Part shown: positions 1 to 5,870 of the stretch, piece after piece
Layout: each line of letters begins with the position of its first letter
Numbering within the stretch: the stretch's first letter is position 1
Source of the DNA: an uncultured Robiginitomaculum sp.
Lineage (GTDB): Bacteria; Pseudomonadota; Alphaproteobacteria; Caulobacterales; Maricaulaceae
Length of the DNA stretch: 9,937 bases
Assembly (NCBI GenBank): GCA_938003555.1
Contig: CALKXN010000318.1
Location: 1 to 9,937, forward strand
Reading direction: 5' to 3'
Notes under the pieces: model-generated
Seen by the model: the letters and a program-made list of their open reading frames with translations, nothing else
Database searches by the model: none
Told to the model about the DNA's origin: nothing
Program-made: the position numbers and the translations under genes

Positions 1-251
1 AAGGCCGCGCCAAGCGCGTCGCCTCGGCGTGGATTGATGAGAATGGCGCGTTCCAGACCGCGCTGCGCCTTGTCGATATAGACCCGTCCGAATTTATCGC
101 GCAAGCAGACGGCGAAGAAGCCCACGCCGAGTTTACCTTCACGGATGGTCGCCAATACCGCATTCGCGGAAAAGGGGCAGGCCGCTGGCCGACCACCGAA
201 GCGGTGATGGAAGATTTATATACGATCTCGGCTGCGGTGGCCTTTGGGTAA
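1..251 (+). CDS. hom: Homoserine dehydrogenase, C-terminal end (5' truncated by window)
   Basis: An open frame enters from the left edge (codons in phase with position 3) and stops with TAA at 249-251, leaving about 82 residues. The end contains RIRGKGAGRWPTTEAVMEDL. This matches the G-x-GAG...T-x-x-V...DL signature at the end of the catalytic domain in homoserine dehydrogenases, the NAD(P)H enzymes that reduce aspartate semialdehyde to homoserine in threonine/methionine/isoleucine synthesis. The GAGRWPTTEAV variant is, from memory, one seen in monofunctional alphaproteobacterial forms. The protein ends about 14 residues after this motif, so there is no C-terminal ACT domain downstream. The nucleotide-binding N-terminus lies outside the window, so the identification rests on one motif region. 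A relative in the same oxidoreductase fold cannot be excluded. Confidence 0.62.
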   Translation, partial: GRAKRVASAWIDENGAFQTALRLVDIDPSEFIAQADGEEAHAEFTFTDGRQYRIRGKGAGRWPTTEAVMEDLYTISAAVAFG

Positions 252-261
252 TTGCCCGTCT

Positions 262-364
262 CGTCCTTCGACCCGAAGGGCCTCAGGATGAGGCTACCTG
301 TTTTCCCATAGTTAAAAATATTCCTCACCCTGAGGCGGACCGTAGGTCCGGGACTCGAAGGGCG
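262..364. repeat. Dispersed palindromic (REP/BIME-like) element
   Basis: Two imperfect inverted arms face each other. The left arm (262-293) starts cgtccttcga and ends cctcaggatgagg. The right arm (323-364) starts cctcaccctgagg and ends tcgaagggcg, so both ends of the arms are reverse complements with one mismatch each. The right arm holds its own perfect hairpin, cggacc-gta-ggtccg, at 336-350. The spacer (294-322) is AT-rich. Elements with the ends CCTTCGA...CTCAGGATGAGG are, from memory, common intergenic repeats in alphaproteobacteria. It lies between the preceding stop codon and the photolyase gene and may act as a transcription boundary, which is inference. Confidence 0.7.
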
Positions 365-410
365 CGGAATATTTTGTGAACCAACATAATCAGCTAGGCG
401 TATTCTAACT

Positions 411-1841
411 ATGACCCAATCCCCGATAATCCTCTGGTTTCGCCGCGATCTTCGCATCAATGACCACCCCGCGCTCACCGCAGCAGTCGAGTCCGGGGCG
501 CCTGTACTTTGCCTTTATATTGACGATGACTTTGCAGGCCGCTCGCGCGGCGGGGCGAGCAAGTGGTGGCTTCACCATAGCCTGAAATCTCTCGAAGCCG
601 ATTTGGATAAATGCGGCGCGAAGCTGCATGTGCTGCGCGGTAATCCTGGAATTCTTATTCCCTCGATTGTCCAAGAGATAAATGCGGCTACGGTGCATTG
701 GTCGCGCCGCTATGACGGCGATTCCATAGAGCTGGATAAAGGGATTAAATCGACCCTCAAAGATGATGACATTGGAGTCCATAGTCACCCGGGCAGCCTG
801 CTTCGTGAGCCGTGGGAGATTAAAACGGGCAGCGATACATATTACAAAGTCTTTACGCCCTATTGGAAATCCTGCCTGAAAACGGGCGGCATAGCGGACG
901 CGCTCCCTGCGCCAAAATCCATTGACGGATGGAAAGGTCATCTCAAAGACGGCCTAGAGATTGATGATTTAGACCTGCTCCCCGCCGCCCCCGATTGGGC
1001 AGGCGGCTTTGACGGGCCATGGACACCGGGCAGCGCAGGCGCGCATGAACGCCTTGCGTCATTCCTCAATGGCCACGTCCAGCATTACGATGAACAACGC
1101 AATGTTGCCGCCAATGAAGACGGCACATCGGGCCTGTCCCCGCATTTGGCCTTTGGCGAAATATCCCCGCGTGAAATCTGGCACGAGACGCGAAATAATA
1201 GCGAAGATTATGATGTCTTTCTCTCCGAAATTGGCTGGCGTGAATTTTCCTATGTGCTGCTCTATCACAACCCCAAACTGGGCAGCGAAAACTTTAAGCC
1301 TGCATTTGATAAATTCAAATGGGACAATAATAAAACCAAACTTCGCGCATGGCAGCGCGGACAGACGGGCTATCCCTTTGTCGATGCAGGCATGCGCCAG
1401 CTTTGGGCGACGGGATGGATGCATAACCGCGTGCGCATGGTCACGGCCAGTTTCCTGATTAAACATTTGCTGATCGATTGGCGGCGCGGCGAAGAATGGT
1501 TCTGGGACACACTGGTGGATGCCGACCCCGCCAGCAACGCGGCCAGCTGGCAATGGGTCGCCGGCTCCGGCGCTGATGCCTCGCCCTATTTCCGCATTTT
1601 TAACCCCTTCACCCAAGGCGAAAAATTCGATCCCGAAGGCGAATATGTAAAGCGCTGGATTCCACAGCTTGCCAAAATGCCCAAAAAATATGTCCACCGC
1701 CCCTGGGACGCGCCAACTGATGTGCTGGTGCGGGCAGGGGTGAAACTTGGCGGGAATTATCCAAAGCCGATAGTGGAGCACAAAGCCGCAAGGGAAGAGG
1801 CGCTTGGGCGGTATAAGGCGTCGCGGGAGGTGAAAATTTAA
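411..1841 (+). CDS. phrB: Deoxyribodipyrimidine (CPD) photolyase, class I
   Basis: This 476-aa cytoplasmic flavoprotein should split cyclobutane pyrimidine dimers using blue/UV-A light, FADH- and an antenna cofactor. Its length is typical of class I photolyases. The N-terminal alpha/beta antenna domain opens with ILWFRRDLRINDHPAL (residues 7-22). The FAD domain shows the TSGLS phosphate-binding motif near residues 239-243, then LSEIGWREF, the WQRGQTGYPFVDAGMRQL stretch, WMHNRVRMVTASFL, and a closing block around SWQW ending in PYFRIFNP. The Trp aligned with E. coli W382 of the electron-transfer chain is residue 380. The Asn that contacts FAD N5 (E. coli N378) is conserved at residue 376, which favours a repair enzyme over a signalling cryptochrome. 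The ATG at 411 precedes the first conserved motif by only a few residues, so it is the natural start, although no strong Shine-Dalgarno sequence is visible. Which antenna it binds (MTHF or 8-HDF) cannot be read from the sequence. Confidence 0.96.
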   Translation: MTQSPIILWFRRDLRINDHPALTAAVESGAPVLCLYIDDDFAGRSRGGASKWWLHHSLKSLEADLDKCGAKLHVLRGNPGILIPSIVQEINAATVHWSRRYDGDSIELDKGIKSTLKDDDIGVHSHPGSLLREPWEIKTGSDTYYKVFTPYWKSCLKTGGIADALPAPKSIDGWKGHLKDGLEIDDLDLLPAAPDWAGGFDGPWTPGSAGAHERLASFLNGHVQHYDEQRNVAANEDGTSGLSPHLAFGEISPREIWHETRNNSEDYDVFLSEIGWREFSYVLLYHNPKLGSENFKPAFDKFKWDNNKTKLRAWQRGQTGYPFVDAGMRQLWATGWMHNRVRMVTASFLIKHLLIDWRRGEEWFWDTLVDADPASNAASWQWVAGSGADASPYFRIFNPFTQGEKFDPEGEYVKRWIPQLAKMPKKYVHRPWDAPTDVLVRAGVKLGGNYPKPIVEHKAAREEALGRYKASREVKI

Positions 1842-1878
1842 AACAAATTGGCTTTTATATAGACACAAAAATTCGATA

Positions 1879-1896
1879 ATTTTTTAATTAAAAAAT
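1879..1896. repeat. Perfect 18-bp AT-only palindrome at the island boundary
   Basis: attttttaattaaaaaat is an exact palindrome 38 bp past the photolyase stop, where base composition drops abruptly. An all-A/T stem makes a poor intrinsic terminator. It could be an operator for the downstream NTPase gene, a recombination or junction relic, or simply a consequence of AT-rich DNA. Confidence 0.5.
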
Positions 1897-1971
1897 ATTG
1901 ACGACAGAAGATTTTTTTCTTGCGTTTAGCTTAATTTATAGTTGAGATATGCAAAACAAGTGGGGGAAATT

Positions 1972-3576
1972 TTGTATAGTTTACATCAAAAGAAAATGTT
2001 GCGTAGGTATTTAGATCGCGACAAGCCTTTGGGGCCCGTAAATGGAGCCAACATTAGGAATCTAGAAGTTTCGGCTCTTCTTTTTGAGTCTCAAAACTTA
2101 ATTTATAAGAATATTCAAAAACGCCCATCAATTGTGGTTGGGAGAAGGGGGTCCGGAAAAACTACCTTTTTAAAACAGTTGAAGTATGAAAAGTTTCAAC
2201 ATCACTTAGCTATTGATTTTGATTTGGATGCTGCAAAACGTAGCATCTCACTAATTTTGTCTAAATTACCGGAGAATTTTGATATTTCAGCGGAATCAGT
2301 TTCTCAACTTTGGGGATGGTTAGTATGGACCCATACTGCATCTGAAATTAAGAAAAAATTCCCGGAAACATTTTCTAGAAGATTGGAGGATGAAAATATT
2401 TGGAAGCGCTTGAAGACAAGTTTAGGTGAAGCAGCATTTGCGAATTTGGGGTCGATAATAGCTGCATATTCTAATTCTGAACGAGATCATGTTTCATTGG
2501 CGGGTAAAATTCTAAATGGATCTTCTGCATTCAACGCAGAGGCATTAGAGCAAATGAGCGATAGATTATGCACCACTCTCGCCGAAAGTAAAATCAAATC
2601 AATCGTACTAATAGATTCCATAGATCAGTACAATATACATCACCAAATAACGCGCATAGTAATTTCAGGTTTATTGAAATTTGCAGGGGGGTTCAACTTC
2701 GAGCGAGGGGGGCCAGAACTTAGATTGTGCATACCTTCGGAACTTTATCATGAGTTTCAGAACATTTCATCAAACCCTACAAAGGATTTTGGAGACGAAG
2801 TAATGCTTCATTGGCATTCATACGAATTGCTATCCCTAACAGCTCATAGATACCTTTCCTTTTTGCATTGCTATTCTGAAGAGGTTAATGGCGATGAGCT
2901 TATAAAATTATCGGAATTAAATTTTAACGACAGGAAGGATTCGCAAAAATTTTGGAAAATGATTCTTCCAGATATGGTTACAAATAGATACGGAATCAAA
3001 GAAGATACTTTGACATATGTTCTTAGGCACACACATTTATTACCGAGACAATTATTGTTATTTTTGAACAAAATTACTGCATTAAATATAAGAAACCGTA
3101 ACTCTCCTACGAAAATAAAAGCCGAGTGTGTTGTGGGTGCTTTGCAAAACATTGAAAATACTGTCTGGGGAGAAGTTTGTAATGCTTACAAGGCCTTGTA
3201 CCCTCGAGGACAAGAAGTTTGTAGAACTTCGGTAATTAATTTACCGCTAATATTCACTGAATCTGAACTAATGGATGTTTTTCATAAACATGCTAAGAAA
3301 AGGTATAATGATCATCATGTTGATTTTTTTCAATATAGAAAAATGATGATTGAAATTGGTTGTATTGGCGTGGTTTTAGATCAAAATTCAGATAAATATG
3401 TCAGAGCGCAGTTCGAATACAATGTCCCCCACAGACTGGAGCCACCTGCAAATGCTTTACTATGCTTACACCCAATGTTTTGCGGTGTACGAGTAAGCAA
3501 TGTAATGGAAGATGATACAAAATTTGTTCTACCGGTTGGAAGTGCAGCAGATAGTTTAGATTTTCGCGACATATAA
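1972..3576 (+). CDS. P-loop NTPase of accessory type, unknown function (AT-rich, probably transferred)
   Basis: A single-gene, AT-rich island: a 60-bp sample at 2221-2280 has 21 G/C, against 39 at 541-600 in phrB. Read from TTG 1972 the protein has 534 aa. Walker A is GRRGSGKT (residues 57-64, nt 2140-2163) and a Walker B-like strand is IVLIDSID (about 211-218, nt 2605-2628). A sensor-like strand LRLCIPSE follows, then a THLLPRQLLLFLN segment (PR at 358-359) of the kind seen in STAND/KAP-like and other orphan ATPases. The C-terminus resembles a winged helix and then has LCLHPMF (HPMF 500-503). No membrane segment or nuclease motif is visible. The frame is open upstream, with TTG 1942 and GTG 1960 possible. 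TTG 1972 is chosen because GGGGG at 1962-1966 sits 5 nt before it; ATG 1996 is a credible alternative with little SD. No recognised family name is certain. A defence or stress role is inference. Confidence 0.8.
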   Translation: MYSLHQKKMLRRYLDRDKPLGPVNGANIRNLEVSALLFESQNLIYKNIQKRPSIVVGRRGSGKTTFLKQLKYEKFQHHLAIDFDLDAAKRSISLILSKLPENFDISAESVSQLWGWLVWTHTASEIKKKFPETFSRRLEDENIWKRLKTSLGEAAFANLGSIIAAYSNSERDHVSLAGKILNGSSAFNAEALEQMSDRLCTTLAESKIKSIVLIDSIDQYNIHHQITRIVISGLLKFAGGFNFERGGPELRLCIPSELYHEFQNISSNPTKDFGDEVMLHWHSYELLSLTAHRYLSFLHCYSEEVNGDELIKLSELNFNDRKDSQKFWKMILPDMVTNRYGIKEDTLTYVLRHTHLLPRQLLLFLNKITALNIRNRNSPTKIKAECVVGALQNIENTVWGEVCNAYKALYPRGQEVCRTSVINLPLIFTESELMDVFHKHAKKRYNDHHVDFFQYRKMMIEIGCIGVVLDQNSDKYVRAQFEYNVPHRLEPPANALLCLHPMFCGVRVSNVMEDDTKFVLPVGSAADSLDFRDI

Positions 3577-3645
3577 CCTTATATGAGTTTTCAAGCTCTA
3601 AGGGGAAATTTAATTTTGGGCCTCATTGGTTCGTGCTGTGGTCAA

Positions 3646-3962
3646 ATTTTGTGTTTTTGCTCTGCGGCATTGATTGAGCAATAACGATGAGCTTGGATTT
3701 ATCCTGATTTTAAGTTTTAATTACTAAATAGATTTAACCCCTTACCTCAATTCCCAACAGGTACATCCCTGCCGCGCCGTTACCGCATAATATGCAACAA
3801 TGATCTTTCCGGAGCATATCCTCTCTTTGGCGGCCGATTTTGTGTTTCTGGGTCCCGCCCTCCGGCGGGATGATGGGGAAGAGTTGGGTTTATCCTTTGG
3901 TTACGCTGAAAACAAACGCGGGTTTTCAATCTCTTACCTCAAATCGCAACAGATACATCCCC
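3646..3962. repeat. Diverged tandem direct repeat, period about 191 bp, two copies
   Basis: Three blocks recur in the same order at nearly constant spacing. attttgtgttt lies at 3646 and 3837 (191 bp apart), tttatcct at 3698 and 3889 (191), and cttacctcaa at 3741 and 3933 (192). The last block continues into similar caacaggtacatccc / caacagatacatccc text. Copy A spans about 3646-3770 and copy B about 3837-3962. Between the blocks the copies are strongly diverged. Copy A is AT-rich, whereas copy B is GC-richer and has gained or kept a cccgcc/ggcggg hairpin (3854-3869). Constant spacing in diverged copies suggests an old duplication or two members of a dispersed repeat family. Confidence 0.6.
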
Positions 3963-4061
3963 GTCTCCCCATTTACCCCTATATTCCAAAATGTCTTTTG
4001 TGACGGGCCGGGTGTCGACGTTCGAAACTTACGAGAGATCAGTATTGGATTCGGGCGATGT

Positions 4062-4118
4062 GGGGTTACGGCCTACGTTAAACGGGTTTGGGCCTATGAC
4101 CCCGCGTTGGGACATAGG
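4062..4118. repeat. Overlapping, mutually exclusive inverted repeats
   Basis: ggggttacggcc (4062-4073) is a near-complement of ggcctatgacccc (4091-4103), giving one hairpin. The downstream arm can instead pair forward: cctatg (4093-4098) with catagg (4113-4118), with an inner ccc/ggg (4100-4102 with 4109-4111) around a 6-nt loop. The two folds share 4093-4103, so only one can form at a time. No coding region or U-tract is attached, so an attenuator role is not supported by context. Confidence 0.4.
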
Positions 4119-4167
4119 GCTTAGCGTGATGCTCATGCCCCGACAGGGGAGGGCCGCGAGATACTGT

Positions 4168-4230
4168 CCGCGAAGTTATCCTTCGTAAAACACTTTTCTC
4201 TTGGTCTCCATCGGAGGCTTAACTTCGCGG
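4168..4230. repeat. Perfect 11-bp inverted repeat flanking a 41-bp insert
   Basis: ccgcgaagtta (4168-4178) and taacttcgcgg (4220-4230) are exact reverse complements. The 41-bp interior includes a small ctcc-atc-ggag hairpin. An 11-bp perfect stem in noncoding DNA is more than expected by chance locally. It could be a structured RNA stem, a recombinase site pair in inverted orientation, or a terminus of a small dispersed element. No U-tract follows, so it is not a terminator. Confidence 0.55.
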
Positions 4231-4253
4231 AATGAGCCCGCACATTTTTAACG

Positions 4254-4282
4254 GCGCGCCGCCGCCGACCAACCCGGCGCGC
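4254..4282. repeat. GC-rich 7-bp inverted repeat downstream of the TerB-like gene
   Basis: gcgcgcc (4254-4260) pairs with ggcgcgc (4276-4282) across a 15-nt loop. It lies 45 bp beyond the stop of the minus-strand gene at 4327-4713. Neither strand has a proper U-tract after the stem, so I list it as an inverted repeat that could at most help end minus-strand transcription. Confidence 0.35.
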
Positions 4283-4326
4283 TTTGTGGTCACATGACGG
4301 GCCATCGCGCAATGCCGCATGGGAAA

Positions 4327-4713
4327 TTAGCGTGAAATTCCGATGTTCCAATGCCGCTCGGCGAGCGTGATGAGGGCGCGTTCGCTAACATGGACTTCGC
4401 CGTCCGCTTTGGCGATTTCGCGCATGACGCCTAAAATATCGTCTTTGTCCGGCAAGCTGGAGAGTTGATCTAAAAGAGTATAAAACCAGTCTTTAAAATA
4501 GGGCGTCTCGAGTTTTTGGCGGATGTCGCTTTTATGCGTATCATACCACACTAACAGCCGTGTTTTTGATAATTTTGGCTCAAGGCGTGTTGCGACTTTG
4601 AGCTTGAGCGTCGCTTTGACAAAAGCGTCGATTTCTGAGTCATAGACGTGCTTGTCCGCGAATATGGACGCGACAATCAGGCTAAGAACATTATTGAGGT
4701 CATTTGAGAACAT
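4327..4713 (-). CDS. TerB-like (tellurite-resistance/DjlA-N-terminal fold) protein
   Basis: This 128-aa soluble protein looks all-helical. It has the two-fold acidic pattern of TerB-like domains: SLIVASIFADKHVYDSEIDAF (AD at 19-20, Glu27) and, more typical, REIAKADGEVHVSERALI (ADGE at 103-106, Glu111). TerB-fold domains are often metal-associated and occur in tellurite/stress (ter) proteins, at the N-terminus of DjlA, and as stand-alone proteins of unknown role. No signal peptide or J-domain is present and no other ter gene is nearby, so a tellurite phenotype should not be assumed. ATG 4713 is the first codon of the frame with a sensible N-terminus; no clear Shine-Dalgarno precedes it. It is divergent from the glycosyltransferase gene at 4903, and codon usage resembles the chromosome rather than the AT-rich island. 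Confidence 0.72.
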   Translation of the reverse strand: MFSNDLNNVLSLIVASIFADKHVYDSEIDAFVKATLKLKVATRLEPKLSKTRLLVWYDTHKSDIRQKLETPYFKDWFYTLLDQLSSLPDKDDILGVMREIAKADGEVHVSERALITLAERHWNIGISR

Positions 4714-4780
4714 AATGCGTTTAATAGGGCGTAACTATAAATTATGTCTGAAAATGACGGGTAATATCTGAGTCTTTAAC

Positions 4781-4820
4781 GGGCCTATCTATCGCAAAGG
4801 CTGCCGCGATGAACCGGCCC
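4781..4820. other. Possible two-step hairpin in the divergent intergenic region
   Basis: gggcc (4781-4785) pairs with ggccc (4816-4820), and inside it atcgc (4791-4795) pairs with gcgat (4806-4810), separated by a symmetric 5+5 internal loop. It lies in the 189-bp gap between the divergent genes at 4713 and 4903, within the potential leader of the GT2 gene. Nothing else in this gap stands out: no clear -35/-10 pair and no consensus operator. Short stems like these arise by chance, so this is only a note. Confidence 0.22.
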
Positions 4821-4902
4821 CCTTACGGGAAAGATGATCGACCCTAACGATCTATAAACCACATTAGCCTAGGAATGGGACAAATAGATAAGAGAGACAT
4901 TC

Positions 4903-5823
4903 ATGACGCAGCCCCAAATCGCGATACTCCTTCCAGCTTATAATGAAGAAGACGGCATTGCGCCGGTGATTGAAGGTTTCCGTAAAGCTTTGCCTAAGGC
5001 GCGGATTGTGGTGTGTGATAATAATAGCAGCGACGCCACATCCGAGCGCGCGCGCGCGGCTGGCGCTGAGGTGTTCTTTCAACCTTTGCCGGGCAAGGGC
5101 AATGCCATGCGGCGCCTGTTTCGCGAAGTGCGCGCCGATATTTATATAATGTGCGACGCCGATGGCAGTTATGATGCCAGCGCCGCGCCGCGCCTCGTGA
5201 AGATGATGGTTGATGATAAACTCGATATGATCGTTGCGGCGCGCAAAAGCGAAGACAGCGTTTATCGCCCGGGTCATGCGGTGGGGAACCGCTTTTTCAC
5301 ATGGCTGATGGGGGCCGGATTTGGGCGTCACTTTACGGATATATTTTCCGGCTATCGGGTGTTTTCAGAGCGCTATATTCGTAGCTTTCCGATGATGAGT
5401 GACCGCTTTGAGATCGAAGCGGAAATGACCATTCACGCGCTAGAACTGCGCCTTCCCTTTGCCGAAGTGCCTGTGCCGTTTTTTGACCGCATTGGCGGGG
5501 AGAGTAAATTATCAACCTTTCGCGACGGCGCGCGCATTGCGTGGCTTATGGGGCGGCTTTACCGTGATCAACAACCTTTGCGGTTCTTTACGACGGGCGC
5601 GGCGATTATCGCGCTATTTGGACTGGGCGTCGGTATTCCTGTGGTTTGGGAGTTTTGGCATACGGGCGAGGTAAGCAAAATGCCGTCGGCCATACTGTCC
5701 TCCGCCATGATGATCGGCGCGGCGCTGGCCTTTACCTGCGGCGTTGTTCTGGACACGGTGAAACGTGCCCGTATCGCCCAAAAACTACAGGCCTATATGA
5801 ATTATGCTGGTGAGGAACGCTAA
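4903..5823 (+). CDS. GT2 glycosyltransferase, polyprenyl-phosphate sugar synthase type, membrane anchored
   Basis: This 306-aa GT-A enzyme should move a sugar from a nucleotide donor to a polyprenyl phosphate on the cytoplasmic face of the inner membrane, as dolichol-phosphate-mannose-synthase-like enzymes do. Visible motifs are LLPAYNEEDG (9-18), VVCDNNSSDAT (36-46), GKGNAM (64-69), the metal-binding DADGSYD (85-91, DAD 85-87), TDIFSGYRVF (145-154), EIEAEM (170-175) and GESKLSTFRDG (199-209). Two hydrophobic C-terminal segments (about 228-250 and 262-284) anchor it, ending in a basic tail. ATG 4903 has AGAGAG at 4891-4896, a suitable weak ribosome site. msrA starts 47 nt downstream on the same strand, so they may be cotranscribed. 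The GT39-type enzyme at 6549-8042 could use its product. Which sugar is transferred (mannose, galacturonate, aminoarabinose or other) cannot be decided from sequence. Confidence 0.9.
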   Translation: MTQPQIAILLPAYNEEDGIAPVIEGFRKALPKARIVVCDNNSSDATSERARAAGAEVFFQPLPGKGNAMRRLFREVRADIYIMCDADGSYDASAAPRLVKMMVDDKLDMIVAARKSEDSVYRPGHAVGNRFFTWLMGAGFGRHFTDIFSGYRVFSERYIRSFPMMSDRFEIEAEMTIHALELRLPFAEVPVPFFDRIGGESKLSTFRDGARIAWLMGRLYRDQQPLRFFTTGAAIIALFGLGVGIPVVWEFWHTGEVSKMPSAILSSAMMIGAALAFTCGVVLDTVKRARIAQKLQAYMNYAGEER

Positions 5824-5870
5824 CCTAAATGTTACTGGAACTTGAGTGCGGGCGGGCGCATGAGATGATT

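Larger units (their letters stand above)
3577..4326. other. 750-bp gene-free stretch, repeat- and hairpin-rich
   Basis: No frame here has convincing protein character. The short open frames (3800-4003, 3840-4124, 3991-4188, and 4133-4351 on the minus strand) overlap one another and cover repeats. The left part up to about 3740 stays AT-rich like the preceding gene, and the right part returns to the GC level of the chromosome. It contains a diverged tandem repeat (3646-3962) and a chain of inverted repeats (3854-3869, 4062-4118, 4168-4230, 4254-4282), listed separately. No tRNA, tmRNA, SRP RNA or RNase P signature was found. It may be a decayed insertion, a cluster of dispersed intergenic repeats, or an unrecognised RNA locus. 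Confidence 0.55.

Noticed and set aside
1059..1868. Long minus-strand open frame of 269 aa opposite phrB
   Set aside because: It is the antisense shadow of a clearly real photolyase gene in GC-rich DNA and shows no family motif.
1898..1942. TTGACG at 1898 with TATAGT at 1937 as a promoter for the NTPase gene
   Set aside because: The spacing is about 33 bp, far too long for one promoter, and other pairings are poor.
4021..4040. gttcgaaac as a tRNA T-loop
   Set aside because: The bases on either side cannot pair to form a T-stem and no cloverleaf can be drawn.
3800..4188. Three overlapping short plus-strand open frames (67, 94 and 65 aa)
   Set aside because: They overlap each other in different frames, run across the tandem repeat and hairpins, lack ribosome sites and have no recognisable domain.
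4133..4351. Minus-strand peptide text DNFADSIS that resembles tmRNA tag sequences (such as ANDNFAEE...), hinting at an ssrA gene
   Set aside because: The tag does not end in the usual AA, and there is no T-arm motif, no acceptor stem with CCA, and no typical tmRNA leader nearby. The resemblance is most likely chance within an inverted repeat.
5829..5870. Upstream ATG 5829 as the msrA start
   Set aside because: It would add 14 residues with several charges before a textbook lipoprotein signal; ATG 5871 explains the protein better.
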